Assembly: GCF_004339545.1 (NCBI RefSeq)
Contig: NZ_SMGD01000014.1
Coordinates: forward strand, 240,206 to 304,205
Direction of reading: 5' to 3'
Length of the DNA stretch: 64,000 nt
Source of the DNA: Celerinatantimonas diazotrophica
Lineage (GTDB): Bacteria > Pseudomonadota > Gammaproteobacteria > Enterobacterales > Celerinatantimonadaceae
Below are positions 1 through 9,709 of this stretch, piece after piece. The translations under genes were made by a program, and so were the position numbers. The first letter of the stretch is position 1. The number at the start of each line of letters is the position of its first letter. Under the pieces are notes generated by a model. The model searched no databases. It saw nothing but the letters and a program-made list of their open reading frames with translations, and was not told where the DNA came from.

Positions 1-508
1 TACAGGCATCTTTTAGGGTAGCAGAGCCGCTATGCACAGGAATGACCTGAGCCCCCATTAAACGCATCCGAAATACATTGGGTTCCTGGCGTTGCATGTC
101 CTTTGCACCCATGTAAATCCGGCATTTAAGGTTCATCAGTGCACATGCTAGCGCGGTTGCTACCCCGTGTTGGCCCGCGCCTGTTTCGGCGATGACCTCT
201 TTTTTGCCCATCCGTTTAGTTAACAGCGCCTGACCTAAAACCTGATTTGTTTTATGGGCACCGCCATGGAGCAGATCTTCTCGTTTTAGATAAAGTTTGG
301 TATTCGTGCCATCCGTTAAATTCTGACATAACGTTAATGGTGTTGGTCGACCTGCATAATTGTTCAGTAACGATGCATATTCACTGATAAATTTCGGATC
401 TTGTCGAGCCTCAATAAAGGCTTGCTCAAGCTCATCCAGTGCAGGGAGTAGAATTTGCGGAACATATTGTCCGCCAAATTCACCGAAATAACGATCGAGT
501 TGACTCAT
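1..508 (-). CDS. trpB: Tryptophan synthase beta subunit TrpB (partial, N-terminal part)
   Basis: This is the first ~169 codons of TrpB, which condenses indole with serine using PLP; the rest lies beyond the window start. The N-terminus reads [20 protein letters not shown], and the segment [18 protein letters not shown] holds the PLP-binding lysine of the family (HKTNQ). The start is ATG at 506-508. The gene is the distal member of the minus-strand trp operon, 15 nt after trpCF. Confidence 0.95.
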   Translation of the reverse strand, partial: MSQLDRYFGEFGGQYVPQILLPALDELEQAFIEARQDPKFISEYASLLNNYAGRPTPLTLCQNLTDGTNTKLYLKREDLLHGGAHKTNQVLGQALLTKRMGKKEVIAETGAGQHGVATALACALMNLKCRIYMGAKDMQRQEPNVFRMRLMGAQVIPVHSGSATLKDAC

Positions 509-523
509 AATTATTCTCTAATT

Positions 524-1903
524 CTAATAATGGCGTAATTGAGTAAATACTTCTTGAATAAGCGCAGGTTCTTTTATTCCCGGATGGCTTTCTATCTGAG
601 AATTAAAATCTAATCCTAATGCGCCTAACGTAGCTGCTTTGGCAACATTGTTAGGACCAAGGCCACCAGCTAGCATTGCTTTGGGTAGAAATTCCTTTAC
701 CAATTGCCAATTGAATGTCTGTCCGGTACCCCCACAAAGATCGGCAATTTGTGCATCAAATAGCACGCGATCAACATTTTCTGGCAGCTCGGGAGTACGA
801 TGACTGACGCCGACTGCTTTCCAAATTTGTGTCCCTTTCGGTAATAGCCCCCTGAGATTTGCTATCTCAGCGTCACTTTCATTGCCATGCAATTGCACGG
901 CATATAGATTTAACTGTTCTGCGATGTTGGCAATTTTTTCAATGGAGGCATTAGCAAAAACCCCAACAAACTGAAGTGGTGCCGCTTTACAAATAGCTGT
1001 GGCCTGAGCTAATTCAATAAAGCGTGGGGAGCGTTCAACAAAAATAAGGCCGCCAAAGACAGCACCTGCTTCATAAGCCGCTATTGCATCGGCTGGTCGC
1101 GTTAAACCACAGACTTTATTCTCTCCAAGGATCATTTTTCGGCAAGCCATTTCAATATCGGTTTGTTCCATAATTGAACTGCCGACTAAAAAGGCATTGA
1201 CCAGATGGCTTAGACGATGAACATCGGCATTAGTATAAATCCCTGATTCAGAGACAACGATCCGATCTGCCGGTATTTGGGGAGCTAGATGCTCGGTCCG
1301 AGTTAAGTCAATCGACATATCGCGTAAATTACGATTGTTAATGCCAATAACCGGCGCGTCTAAAGCAATAGCTCGATCAAGCTCTTCTTGGTTACTCACT
1401 TCGGTTAGATAATCAAGCCCCAGAGAACGAGCTGTTTGAGCAAGCGTTTGGTATAATTCATCATCTAGCACAGACAGCATTAATAAAATGACATCTGCTT
1501 GGTAATAACGAGCTAAATAGACCTGATACGGGTCGATAAAGAAGTCTTTACACAATACTGGTTGATGCGCATGCTCACGAACTGTCAGCAAAAATTCATG
1601 ATTCCCCTGAAAATACTTTTCGTCGGTCAAGACTGATATCGCAGCCGCATGATTGTTATAGACGCTCGCAATTGCGGCGAGATCGAATTCCTCACGGATC
1701 TGGCCTTTGGAAGGCGATGCTTTTTTGCACTCTAAAATAAACTGAGTATCAGATTGTGAGAGTGCTTTGATAAAACTGCGGTCACTTATGGTGAGTTCAT
1801 CTTTAAAGCTTGCTAATGGCTGAGAGAGCTTTCGCTGTTCCACCCATTTGATTTTGTCGGCTACAATTTTATCTAAAATGGTGCCGGTTTCTCGGATAAT
1901 CAC
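524..1903 (-). CDS. trpCF: Bifunctional indole-3-glycerol-phosphate synthase / phosphoribosylanthranilate isomerase
   Basis: A two-domain tryptophan enzyme of 459 aa. Residues ~1-258 are the TrpC half (FILECKKASPSKG and VLCKDFFIDPYQVYLAR carry family lysines; GINNRNLRDMSIDL and VSESGI follow). Residues ~260-455 are the TrpF half (KVCGLTRPADA with its catalytic Cys, VQLHGNE, VLFDAQ, LAGGLGPNNV). The C-F fusion is normal in many gammaproteobacteria. It overlaps trpD by 4 nt, consistent with translational coupling in the trp operon. Confidence 0.96.
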   Translation of the reverse strand: MIIRETGTILDKIVADKIKWVEQRKLSQPLASFKDELTISDRSFIKALSQSDTQFILECKKASPSKGQIREEFDLAAIASVYNNHAAAISVLTDEKYFQGNHEFLLTVREHAHQPVLCKDFFIDPYQVYLARYYQADVILLMLSVLDDELYQTLAQTARSLGLDYLTEVSNQEELDRAIALDAPVIGINNRNLRDMSIDLTRTEHLAPQIPADRIVVSESGIYTNADVHRLSHLVNAFLVGSSIMEQTDIEMACRKMILGENKVCGLTRPADAIAAYEAGAVFGGLIFVERSPRFIELAQATAICKAAPLQFVGVFANASIEKIANIAEQLNLYAVQLHGNESDAEIANLRGLLPKGTQIWKAVGVSHRTPELPENVDRVLFDAQIADLCGGTGQTFNWQLVKEFLPKAMLAGGLGPNNVAKAATLGALGLDFNSQIESHPGIKEPALIQEVFTQLRHY

Positions 1904-2901
1904 TGACTTTTCTCCGCAAGTTTATGAACCAGTTGCAGTGGTCGGCCAGAGCGCATTTCACGAAGAGCCAGTTCCACACCTTCGTGCACATTAGCAACTT
2001 TTCCTGCGAGTTTTAAGAGTAATGCGACGTTGACTGCCACTGCATTAAGATGAGCCTCTTTTCCCTGACCTTGTAAAAGCTGTTCGCTAATGTGGCAATT
2101 TTCCTCTGGCGTTCCGCCTTCAAGTTCTTCAATGCTTGCTTTAGCTACGCCAAATTCCTCTGGAGTAATCTGATAATACTCAATGTGATTGCCGTTGACT
2201 TCTGCAACATCGGTTGGGCCATGAACGGCTGCTTCATCAAGTCCTGCGCCATAAATCACCATCACTTTTTTCATTCCCATTTGCTGGAATGTTTCGGCAA
2301 TTGGTTTTAACAGTGCCTTGTCGTAGACCCCCATCACTTCCATGGTCGGATGCGCTGGGTTAATTAATGGACCTAACACATTGAATAATGTACGAGTTGC
2401 AAGAGCCTTACGCACTGGCATGGCGTGGCGGATCCCTTGATGATATTGTGGGGCATATAGAAAACAAACGCCCAGTTCATCTAAGCACTCTCGTGCTTTC
2501 TCGGGGCTCATTTCGATATTAATGCCCAATGCCTGCAATAAATCCGATGAACCTGATTTGCTAGAGACACCACGATTGCCGTGCTTGCTCACTTTTACCC
2601 CTAAACTGGCAGCAACAAATGCTGAAGTTGTTGAGATATTAATGGTGTTATAGCCATCTCCGCCAGTGCCGACGATATCTGCAAATTCATAATCCGGTGT
2701 TGGAAAATCTGCAGCATTATTTAGTAAGGCTTGCGCAGCTCCGGCGATTTCTTGTGGTGTTTCGCCTTTAATTTTGAGTGCTGTTAAAAGCGAGCCCATC
2801 ACAATCGGGTCCATCGAACCGGTGACGATCGTTGCAAAAATCTGCTGACTTTGTTCAAGCGTCAAGTCTTTTCCTTGATATAACAGTTCTAATTCTTTCA
2901 T
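1900..2901 (-). CDS. trpD: Anthranilate phosphoribosyltransferase
   Basis: TrpD (333 aa) transfers phosphoribose from PRPP to anthranilate. The glycine-rich PRPP-binding segment [17 protein letters not shown], the [15 protein letters not shown] motif and the [10 protein letters not shown] stretch are all present. Length is typical for a stand-alone TrpD, not fused to TrpG. It overlaps trpG by 4 nt upstream and trpCF by 4 nt downstream. Confidence 0.96.
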   Translation of the reverse strand: MKELELLYQGKDLTLEQSQQIFATIVTGSMDPIVMGSLLTALKIKGETPQEIAGAAQALLNNAADFPTPDYEFADIVGTGGDGYNTINISTTSAFVAASLGVKVSKHGNRGVSSKSGSSDLLQALGINIEMSPEKARECLDELGVCFLYAPQYHQGIRHAMPVRKALATRTLFNVLGPLINPAHPTMEVMGVYDKALLKPIAETFQQMGMKKVMVIYGAGLDEAAVHGPTDVAEVNGNHIEYYQITPEEFGVAKASIEELEGGTPEENCHISEQLLQGQGKEAHLNAVAVNVALLLKLAGKVANVHEGVELALREMRSGRPLQLVHKLAEKSQ

Positions 2902-3503
2902 GCAGCATTGTCCTCCTGTGAGCTGCTTGTGAGCCAGTCAAGTGTTTGTTGCAGGAGTTTTTCTCCCTGGCTGGTGAGAATGGATTCTGGGTGAAATTGA
3001 TATCCGATAACTCTGTCTTGTTCGTTAAGAACAGCCATCGGCATTCCTTGAAAATGTGCACAAACTTCTAATGAATCAGGGACCTCAGTTGCAACTAATG
3101 AATGATAACGAGCCACTGGAAACGGGTTCGCAAACGAATGGAACATTCGTTGACCATCGTGTTCAATAGTCGATGCTTTCCCGTGGACTACCTCGGTTGC
3201 TCTGCCAATGTGTCCGCCATAATACTCAACTAAAGCTTGTTGCCCCAAACAGATCCCGAGTATAGGGATCTGGCCTCTACATAAGCCGATAAGCTCTAAT
3301 AAACATCCGGCCTGTTTAGGATTTCCTGGACCAGGGGAGAGCACCAAGACCGGATCTTCACATTCATCCAACTGCTGTTTAATCAACTGCGCACTTAAAT
3401 TATTGCGATAGATTTTGACCGGATAACCCATTGAACGAAATTGATCCACAAGGTTGTAGGTAAATGAATCAAAGTTATCGAGTAAAAAAATAGTCTTAGC
3501 CAC
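2898..3503 (-). CDS. trpG: Anthranilate synthase component II (glutamine amidotransferase)
   Basis: A class I glutamine amidotransferase (201 aa) that feeds ammonia to TrpE. The oxyanion/nucleophile segment [18 protein letters not shown] contains the catalytic Cys, and the Cys-His-Glu triad is completed by [10 protein letters not shown] near the C-terminus. It overlaps trpE by 8 nt, and the partner subunit is encoded immediately upstream. Confidence 0.96.
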   Translation of the reverse strand: MAKTIFLLDNFDSFTYNLVDQFRSMGYPVKIYRNNLSAQLIKQQLDECEDPVLVLSPGPGNPKQAGCLLELIGLCRGQIPILGICLGQQALVEYYGGHIGRATEVVHGKASTIEHDGQRMFHSFANPFPVARYHSLVATEVPDSLEVCAHFQGMPMAVLNEQDRVIGYQFHPESILTSQGEKLLQQTLDWLTSSSQEDNAA

Positions 3504-5076
3504 GAGAAACCTCCGCTAAAGTTGAACCATGAGCCCGGGCAATGGCATTGATCACTGCGGCAGCTTTAGTGCGAGTTTCATTTGCCTCAGCAATTGGGTC
3601 TGAATCAAAAACAACACCAGCACCTGCCTGAATTTGTGCCACATTATCTTTGACAAAAGCTGAGCGAATCACGATGCAGGTGTCCATACTGCCGTCACCG
3701 GTAAGATACCCAACTGCGCCACCATAACTGCCACGTCGCTTCCCTTCGTAATGGCGCAGTAGGTGTGTCGCACTAATTTTAGGAGCGCCCGTTAAGGTTC
3801 CCATATTCATACTGGCCTGATAGGCATGTAATGCGTCTAAATCGCTACGGAGTGTGCCTACCACCCGGGAAACCAAATGCATGACATGACTGTAACGGTC
3901 AACTTTGAGTAGATTGGCAACGTGGCGTGTCCCTGGTTCGCTGATACGAGCAACATCGTTACGGGCTAAATCAACCAGCATGAGATGCTCGGCCAGCTCC
4001 TTTTTATCCATCCGCAACTCAAGCTCTAACCGACCATCTAAATCAAGATTTACTGAGCCGTCTGCATTGCGTCCACGTGGTCGCGTGCCTGCGATTGGAT
4101 AAATCTCAATATCTCGACTATTGGCGCTATATTTAATCGCGCTTTCTGGAGATGCTCCGAATATCGCAAACTGAGGATCGTGCATAAAGAACATATAAGG
4201 GCTGGGATTGGTCTGTTTGAGCTGACGGTAGGCTGCCAGGCTATCAGGGCAATCTAAATAAAAACTTCGTGAAGGGACCACCTGAAAGATGTCACCATTA
4301 ATAATAGATTCTTTGAGTTGTGTAACCATTGAGGCATATTGATCATCACTTAAATCACTAGTAACACGTCCTTGATATGGTTGATTGTAGTGGTGGCACG
4401 TTGAGTGGAGATCCTGACAAGCCTGACGAATTTGGGCAAAGCGGCTATTCAGAGTTAAACGAAACTCAGGATGATCGCCAAATAAACTGCCGATAAGCTC
4501 ACTGGTTTGATGTTGATGGTCGATAACTAAGAGTGTTTCAGCGAGATAAAATTGAAAATCAGGTAAGGTGTTATCGCTAAGCGCCACTTCATTGAGCGTT
4601 TCAAAGCTTGCTATAAAGTCAAAACTAAATGCCCCACCTAAATATAAACCTTCTGGGTGAGTTGCTTGTGAGCCGTACAGCTTAATGAGCTCGCGCAACG
4701 CACTTACTGGCGAGAGTGCTTTTAATCGAGAATCTTCATCTAATTGTGGGTCAGGCAACGGGAAGTGCAAGAGTAGGTCAGTATTGTTGGACTCTTTGAT
4801 TAGAGTCGATAAAAAGTGTTGCTCTAAGACTCGAATCACTTGTTTACCGTTGTCTGATAGAGCAGTGAAGCGAACCTCTCTATCATGACAGACTATTTTC
4901 ACGCAGCAATCGATAAGCAGCAGACTTTTCAGATCAACCTTATTGTCGATTTCTGCTGACTCAAGCAAAATACTTTCCCGGTTATTTTGTTGGAAACTCT
5001 CATAAAGTGCTAGTGGATCATCGACATAATTGACTCGTTCGATGATATTCACCAACGATGGTAATTGCCCCGTCAT
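3496..5076 (-). CDS. trpE: Anthranilate synthase component I
   Basis: TrpE (526 aa) makes anthranilate from chorismate. The C-terminal chorismate-binding domain is clear: [53 protein letters not shown] and [21 protein letters not shown]. The N-terminal domain contains LLLESAEID, the segment that in the family carries the Trp feedback site. It is the first structural gene of the trp operon and follows the leader peptide and attenuator directly. Confidence 0.96.
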   Translation of the reverse strand: MTGQLPSLVNIIERVNYVDDPLALYESFQQNNRESILLESAEIDNKVDLKSLLLIDCCVKIVCHDREVRFTALSDNGKQVIRVLEQHFLSTLIKESNNTDLLLHFPLPDPQLDEDSRLKALSPVSALRELIKLYGSQATHPEGLYLGGAFSFDFIASFETLNEVALSDNTLPDFQFYLAETLLVIDHQHQTSELIGSLFGDHPEFRLTLNSRFAQIRQACQDLHSTCHHYNQPYQGRVTSDLSDDQYASMVTQLKESIINGDIFQVVPSRSFYLDCPDSLAAYRQLKQTNPSPYMFFMHDPQFAIFGASPESAIKYSANSRDIEIYPIAGTRPRGRNADGSVNLDLDGRLELELRMDKKELAEHLMLVDLARNDVARISEPGTRHVANLLKVDRYSHVMHLVSRVVGTLRSDLDALHAYQASMNMGTLTGAPKISATHLLRHYEGKRRGSYGGAVGYLTGDGSMDTCIVIRSAFVKDNVAQIQAGAGVVFDSDPIAEANETRTKAAAVINAIARAHGSTLAEVSRG

Positions 5077-5101
5077 TAATTTTATCTCCTAGCCTAGATA
5101 A

Positions 5102-5129
5102 CAAAAAAGCCCGCATGAATGCGGGCTTT
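5102..5129 (-). terminator. trp operon attenuator hairpin
   Basis: A perfect 10-bp inverted repeat (5106-5115 with 5120-5129, core GCCCGC/GCGGGC, TGAA loop) is followed on the minus strand by a T-run and then trpE. It lies between trpL and trpE, where the trp attenuator is expected. The upstream GCGGGT inside the leader reading frame (minus strand of 5169-5174) can pair with the ascending arm GCCCGC to form a competing antiterminator. Confidence 0.85.
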
Positions 5130-5164
5130 ATGAATTTGATTGCTTGTTAATTATGCATGACAAA

Positions 5165-5230
5165 TCACACCCGCCGATATGGAGAGTGCCACCACCAATT
5201 TTTTGTGTTGATGATTTGAATCGCTGTCAT
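5165..5230 (-). CDS. trpL: trp operon leader peptide
   Basis: A 21-codon reading frame upstream of trpE that starts MTAIQIINTKNWWWHSP. It contains three consecutive Trp codons and ends in TGA 36 nt before the attenuator stem. Tandem Trp codons ahead of a terminator hairpin are the defining arrangement of ribosome-mediated attenuation: stalling at scarce Trp-tRNA favours the antiterminator. Confidence 0.88.
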   Translation of the reverse strand: MTAIQIINTKNWWWHSPYRRV

Positions 5231-5257
5231 GATTAACCTCGTACAATTTGATAGCAT

Positions 5258-5288
5258 TAGTAAAACGGAAATACCCCAAGAAAGTCAA
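5258..5288 (-). promoter_or_regulatory. Candidate trp promoter
   Basis: On the minus strand TTGACT (5283-5288) is followed after 17 nt by TTTTAC (5260-5265), about 30 nt before the leader ATG. The -35 is good and the -10 is weak. I could not identify a convincing TrpR operator (CTAGTTNNCTAG-like), so repression by TrpR is not shown. The region also carries the 5' end of the divergent rnm gene. Confidence 0.45.
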
Positions 5289-5307
5289 GAAAAATTTGTG
5301 GAGACTT

Positions 5308-6147
5308 ATGAAAATCGATTTGCATTGCCATACCGTTGCTTCAGATGGTGTATTGAATCCTCAAGAATTGATCTTACGCGCTGAAAACATGCAAATTGAT
5401 TATTTGGCGATCACTGATCACGATACAACTGCTGCTATAATGCCTGCTCGAGAGCTTGCTAGCCGAGTTAAAATTATCAACGGTGTCGAAATTTCAACGA
5501 CTTGGCAAGGGTTTGATATTCATATCGTTGGGCTTGGATTTGATCTCACTGATCAATCACTGCAAAATGCGCTTAAAGTACAGCGAGAAACGCGTAACTG
5601 GCGTGCTCAAGAAATAAGCGATCGACTTTGTAAGCGTGGTCTTGATCCTGTGTATCAAGATGCGGCAGTGCTTGCTAATGGGGGCACTATCACACGAGCG
5701 CACATTGCGCAGGTTTTAATTGACCGCGGTGTGGAGAACTCGTTTGTTAAGGTCTTTAATAAATATATGACTCGGGGAAATCCGGGTTATGTTCCAAGTC
5801 CATGGATGAGTATTAAACAAGCGGTTGAATTACTTCATTTATCAGGTGGTGTAGCGGTATTAGCTCATCCATTGAGTTATCAGTTATCAAATAAGTGGCT
5901 ACGTCGTTTGGTTAACGATTTTGCTCAAGATGGGGGCGATGGCATTGAGATTGGCATGCCTCAGTTGAAGCGAGATCATCAGCGCTGGTTGGTTACACTA
6001 GCTCAAGAACATCAGCTATTGGCATCGGTCGGCTCTGATTTTCATAAACCGATGCCTTGGCGAGAGTTAGGACGATACCTAGCATTACCGGATAATATTT
6101 TACCGATTTGGCATCAGATTCTGCCAGATATTGAACTCCAACATTAG
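5308..6147 (+). CDS. rnm: PHP-domain 5'-3' exoribonuclease RNase AM (YciV)
   Basis: A PHP phosphoesterase (279 aa). It starts with the metal-binding MKIDLHCHTVASDGVLNPQ and continues with ITDHDTT, NGVEIST, VAVLAHPLSY and GSDFHKP, the histidine/aspartate ligands of the PHP site. In Escherichia coli the orthologue YciV/RNase AM matures the 5' ends of rRNAs. The frame is open upstream to 5248, but the ATG at 5308 gives the family N-terminus and is preceded by GGAGAC. Its position opposite trpL and before yciO is conserved in enterics. Confidence 0.92.
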   Translation: MKIDLHCHTVASDGVLNPQELILRAENMQIDYLAITDHDTTAAIMPARELASRVKIINGVEISTTWQGFDIHIVGLGFDLTDQSLQNALKVQRETRNWRAQEISDRLCKRGLDPVYQDAAVLANGGTITRAHIAQVLIDRGVENSFVKVFNKYMTRGNPGYVPSPWMSIKQAVELLHLSGGVAVLAHPLSYQLSNKWLRRLVNDFAQDGGDGIEIGMPQLKRDHQRWLVTLAQEHQLLASVGSDFHKPMPWRELGRYLALPDNILPIWHQILPDIELQH

Positions 6148-6158
6148 GAGGTAAGCCT

Positions 6159-6779
6159 ATGAGTCAATACTTTCAAGTTCATCCAGAAAATCCGCAAGCT
6201 CGTTTAATGAGTCAGGCGGCTGCCATCATTCGTGAGGGGGGTGTCGTAGTTTATCCTACCGACTCAGGTTATGCGATCGGCTCTTTGGCCGGGAATAAGC
6301 GAGCTTTAGAGCGGATATTGCAGATTAGGCAGCTTGATCCAAACCATCATTTAACATTGATGTGTCGAGATTTATCTGAGCTATCTGTGTATGCTCGGGT
6401 TGAAAATAGTGCATTTCGGCTGTTACGAAACAACACCCCTGGCTCTTATACCTTTATTTTGCGCGGCACAAAAGAGGTTCCTCGGCGGTTATTAAACGCT
6501 AAACGAAAAACGATTGGACTGCGTGTCCCTGATTCGCGTATTGCGTTGACACTACTTGATGCTCTTGGGGAGCCCATGCTATCTGGCTCACTTATTTTGC
6601 CTGGTAATAACGTTGCTGAATCAAACCCAGAGGTGATTCGCGATAAGCTCGAGAAGCAGATCGATTTGATCATTGATGGCGGAGTTGTGGGGGAACAGCC
6701 AACTTCAGTGATCGATCTCTCGGATGATACGGTTCAGGTGCTTCGTCAAGGAAGTGGTGATGTTTCAGTATTTTTGTGA
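6159..6779 (+). CDS. yciO: YciO-family Sua5/YrdC-like protein
   Basis: A YrdC/Sua5-fold protein (206 aa) with GGVVVYPTDSGYAIG, KRALERILQIRQLDPNHHLTLMC, TPGSYTFIL, RKTIGLRVPDS and TSVIDLSDD. These match the RNA/ATP-binding platform of the superfamily. YciO is the short paralogue lacking the Sua5 C-terminal domain; its exact role (threonylcarbamoyl-AMP related) is less certain than that of TsaC. It has a strong AGGAGG ahead of the ATG and sits 11 nt after rnm. Confidence 0.9.
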   Translation: MSQYFQVHPENPQARLMSQAAAIIREGGVVVYPTDSGYAIGSLAGNKRALERILQIRQLDPNHHLTLMCRDLSELSVYARVENSAFRLLRNNTPGSYTFILRGTKEVPRRLLNAKRKTIGLRVPDSRIALTLLDALGEPMLSGSLILPGNNVAESNPEVIRDKLEKQIDLIIDGGVVGEQPTSVIDLSDDTVQVLRQGSGDVSVFL

Positions 6780-6789
6780 GCAATAATCA

Positions 6790-7635
6790 TTGACCTCTAG
6801 CTCTGTTGTGGATAGTCAATCGATACCAAAGCAACTGGTTCTAGCCACGGTTGATGGACAGCCGTGGCTAGACATCCCTGATGATCTATATATTCCGCCT
6901 GATGCTTTGGAAGTAATATTAGAGCGATTTGAAGGGCCTTTAGATCTGTTGCTTTATCTCATTCGTCGGCAAAAGTTGAATATTGTCGAGCTCCCTGTTG
7001 TTGAAATTACTCGGCAGTATATGAGTTATGTCTCAACCATGGCGGTGTTAAAGTTGGAATTGGCTGCAGAATATTTGGTAATGGCGGCTCTGTTAGCGGA
7101 AATTAAGTCACGAATGTTGCTACCTAAGCCACCGAGTGAAGATGAGGAGGAGCAAGACCCTCGAGCTGAATTAATTCGACGGCTACAGGAGTATGAATTA
7201 TATAAAAATACAGCGCAGAAAGTTGATGAATTACCTCGCATCGATCGTAATATCTATTTAGCGAAAGTAGCAAAATCTGAATCAATGCCTACTGCAGTCA
7301 TTCATCCTGATGTTGATTTAGCTGAATTAATTGCAGCTTTTGCTGGGGTTGTAGAAAGAGCTCAGCAGTTTGAACATCACGAAGTTAGCCGTCAACAGCT
7401 GTCTACTCGAGAACGTATGAGTGATATTTTAAGTGTACTTAAAGTGGGGGTGTTAACCGATTTTCAGAGTTTTTTTATACCAGAAGAGGGGCGAATGGGG
7501 GTTATTGTTACCTTCATGGCCATTTTAGAATTGACTAAAAATCGCTTGATTCGATGCTTACAAAGTCAGCCGTTAGCACCGATTCAAGTCACGCTCTATG
7601 AACAACCCAGTGAATCGGATGAGGAATTTAATTAG
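6790..7635 (+). CDS. scpA: Segregation and condensation protein A (kleisin)
   Basis: ScpA (281 aa) is the kleisin that bridges the SMC heads in the Smc-ScpAB condensin-like complex. The N-terminal SMC-binding motif FEGPLDLLLYLIRRQKLNI and the LAAEYLVMAALLAEIKSRMLLP helix are clear, as is the C-terminal winged helix (VIVTFMAILELTKN). The start codon appears to be TTG at 6790 (a GTG seven codons in is an alternative); no strong ribosome site is visible. Its stop overlaps the scpB start by 1 nt. Confidence 0.92.
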   Translation: MTSSSVVDSQSIPKQLVLATVDGQPWLDIPDDLYIPPDALEVILERFEGPLDLLLYLIRRQKLNIVELPVVEITRQYMSYVSTMAVLKLELAAEYLVMAALLAEIKSRMLLPKPPSEDEEEQDPRAELIRRLQEYELYKNTAQKVDELPRIDRNIYLAKVAKSESMPTAVIHPDVDLAELIAAFAGVVERAQQFEHHEVSRQQLSTRERMSDILSVLKVGVLTDFQSFFIPEEGRMGVIVTFMAILELTKNRLIRCLQSQPLAPIQVTLYEQPSESDEEFN

Positions 7636-8198
7636 TGACGGATCAACCTTCCAAGCCTAATTTAATCCAGTTAGTCGAGGCGGCTTTATTTATTGCCGGA
7701 CGTCCCCTGACGATTAACGATCTACAGCAGACGGTATTGGCTAATTTTAAGATGGCTAGGGGGCAAGTCCTGATGATTTTAGAAGAGCTGGTATCGAAGT
7801 ATCACAATAGTGGTATTATTTTAACCGAAGTCGCCAGTGGCTGGCGTTTTCAGTCACGCCCTGAATTGGCAGAGTATCTTTCCTATTTATTCCAAGAAAA
7901 GCCGCAACGATATTCCAGAGCTCTACTTGAAACGCTCACTATTATTGCCTATCGCCAACCGGTAACTCGTGGCGAAATTGAGGCGATCCGAGGGGTGGCC
8001 GTTAGTTCCTCGATTATCAGTACATTGAAAGAGCGCTTGTGGATTAAAGAGGTTGGGCATAAAGAAGTTCCGGGGCGACCGGCATTGTTAGCAACAACCA
8101 AAGAATTTCTGGATTACTTTAATTTAAAAAGTCTCAGTCATCTGCCAGAATTAGATCAATCTTTACTTGAAAAAATTCCTCAGGACTTTCAGACTTAG
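7635..8198 (+). CDS. scpB: Segregation and condensation protein B
   Basis: ScpB (187 aa), the winged-helix dimer that binds ScpA. Recognisable segments are LVEAALFIAGRPLTINDLQ, ETLTIIAYRQPVTRGEIEAIRGV and GRPALLATTKEFLDYFNL. The start is GTG, overlapping the scpA stop (TAGTG), so the two are probably translationally coupled. No smc gene lies in the window. Gammaproteobacteria with scpAB often also carry mukBEF, which cannot be judged here. Confidence 0.92.
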   Translation: MTDQPSKPNLIQLVEAALFIAGRPLTINDLQQTVLANFKMARGQVLMILEELVSKYHNSGIILTEVASGWRFQSRPELAEYLSYLFQEKPQRYSRALLETLTIIAYRQPVTRGEIEAIRGVAVSSSIISTLKERLWIKEVGHKEVPGRPALLATTKEFLDYFNLKSLSHLPELDQSLLEKIPQDFQT

Positions 8199-8225
8199 CG
8201 CAACTTTTTAGCGGATAGATATTAA

Positions 8226-9065
8226 ATGAGTGAAAAATTACAAAAAGTCCTTGCCCGCTGTGGCCTAGGCTCCCGTCGTGAGATGGAGGCGGCCATCGAT
8301 GCCGGTCGTGCCAGTATCAATGGAGCAACTGCCAAACTGGGTGATCGTGTCGAAGCCGAGGATCTCATCCGCTTCGATGGGAATAAAGTAAATACGCAGC
8401 TGGCGGCTGATGAACCATGCCGCGTGCTAATTTATCATAAGTCTGATGGTGAAATATGCTCACGTAGTGATCCGGAGGGACGACCAACCGTTTTTGCTCG
8501 TCTGCCAAGGCTTAGAGTCGGGCGTTGGATTGCTGTGGGCCGACTGGATATTAACACGCAGGGGCTATTATTGTTTACCAATGATGGCGAACTGGCAAAT
8601 CGCTTAATGCACCCACGCTTTGAGGTGGAACGTGAATATGCGGTTCGAATATTTGGTCAAGTGAGTGATGATGCTATGCAGCGTTTACGCACTGGCGTTC
8701 AACTCGAAGACGGTCTTGCTAAATTTACCAGTATTAAACGTCAGGGAGGAGAGGGGCTGAATCAATGGTTAAAAGTGACCTTAAACGAGGGACGCAATCG
8801 CGAAGTTAGACGGATGTGGGAGTCGCAAGAAGTCCAGGTTAGCCGATTGATTCGTACCCGTTATGGTCAAGTTATTCTGCCTAAACAGTTACCTCGTAGT
8901 GCTTGGAAAGAAGTTGATCTGCAAACAGTGAATTATTTGCGTTCAATGGTGCAATTACCCGCAGAAGAAAAAACTTTATTAAAAGTAGGCGATAAAGATC
9001 GGACTCGGTCGGCACGTATCCGCCGTTCTGTTCGTAAACATCAAATTCGTTTACGACAAAAATAA
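8226..9065 (+). CDS. rluB: 23S rRNA pseudouridine synthase RluB
   Basis: An S4 domain (residues ~1-60, EKLQKVLARCGLGSRREME) is joined to an RsuA-type pseudouridine synthase domain (total 279 aa). The catalytic Asp lies in VGRLDINTQGLLLFTNDGELANRLMHP, and the NEGRNREVRRMWES motif follows. RluB modifies U2605 of 23S rRNA in E. coli. The C-terminal tail is short and basic. It follows scpB after 27 nt, as in many gammaproteobacteria. Confidence 0.9.
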   Translation: MSEKLQKVLARCGLGSRREMEAAIDAGRASINGATAKLGDRVEAEDLIRFDGNKVNTQLAADEPCRVLIYHKSDGEICSRSDPEGRPTVFARLPRLRVGRWIAVGRLDINTQGLLLFTNDGELANRLMHPRFEVEREYAVRIFGQVSDDAMQRLRTGVQLEDGLAKFTSIKRQGGEGLNQWLKVTLNEGRNREVRRMWESQEVQVSRLIRTRYGQVILPKQLPRSAWKEVDLQTVNYLRSMVQLPAEEKTLLKVGDKDRTRSARIRRSVRKHQIRLRQK

Positions 9066-9080
9066 TGTTTATATTTAAGA

Positions 9081-9109
9081 ATGGCCACTTATATAGTGGC
9101 CATTTTTTA
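9081..9109 (+). terminator. Terminator after rluB
   Basis: A 9-bp inverted repeat ATGGCCACT / AGTGGCCAT (9081-9089 and 9095-9103) with a 5-nt loop is followed by a T6 run, 16 nt after the rluB stop. Confidence 0.85.
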
Positions 9110-9241
9110 TGCTTAAAAATTATTAATTTTTGCCATTGAAATTATTTTAGTAGCACTAATATCAGTAGTGTAAGCAAGAAGTTCCAAGCTTAATGGTTTG
9201 AGGTTTAATTTACCTTTTACATAAACTGAGGGGGTTTTATC

Positions 9242-9664
9242 ATGAACATGAAATTGCGTCCTTGGAATCCGACCGAAGATTTTGACGAAATGGTCCATCG
9301 CCTGATGAACTGGCCAATGCCGTTTGCTGACCAGAAAAGACGTTGGATGCCGGCAACTGATATTGTTGAAGCAGCGAATCGTTATGAATTAAAAGTTGAA
9401 TTGCCAGAAATTCGTAAAGAGGATATTAAAGTTTCTCTAGAAGATGGCTACTTGGTGTTGTCTGGTGAACGAAGCCATGAAAAAAACGATGAAAAACTAC
9501 AGCTGAATGAACGTTTCTATGGTCAGTTTACACGTCGCTATCAACTACCTAGCGATGTTAAGACTGATGAAATTGATGCCCGTTTTGAAAATGGGATGCT
9601 GTATTTGAGTTTACCAAAGACCAAAGTGAGCACACCTGAAACACAACATATCGAAATTCATTAA
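9242..9664 (+). CDS. Hsp20/alpha-crystallin small heat-shock protein
   Basis: A small heat-shock chaperone of 140 aa. The alpha-crystallin domain spans residues ~38-130 (MPATDIVEAANRYELKVELPEIRKEDIKVSLEDGYLVLSGER, RRYQLPSDVKTDEIDARFENGMLYLSLPK). The short acidic/aromatic N-terminus (RPWNPTEDFDEMVHRLM) resembles HspC/Hsp18-like proteins more than IbpA/B. A strong GAGGGGG precedes the ATG. It is monocistronic, flanked by terminators. I saw no convincing sigma-32 promoter. Confidence 0.9.
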   Translation: MNMKLRPWNPTEDFDEMVHRLMNWPMPFADQKRRWMPATDIVEAANRYELKVELPEIRKEDIKVSLEDGYLVLSGERSHEKNDEKLQLNERFYGQFTRRYQLPSDVKTDEIDARFENGMLYLSLPKTKVSTPETQHIEIH

Positions 9665-9676
9665 CCGTTGCTTTCG

Positions 9677-9704
9677 GCCACCTGAGTATTCAGGTGGCTT
9701 TTTA
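9677..9704 (+). terminator. Terminator after hsp20
   Basis: A perfect 9-bp stem GCCACCTGA / TCAGGTGGC (9677-9685, 9690-9698) with a GTAT loop and a trailing T-run. It is placed between two convergent genes and may serve both. Confidence 0.85.
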
Positions 9705-9709
9705 TCGTT

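Noticed and set aside
5225-5290. TrpR operator in the trp promoter
   Set aside because: No convincing CTAGTT-type palindrome; only scattered partial matches.
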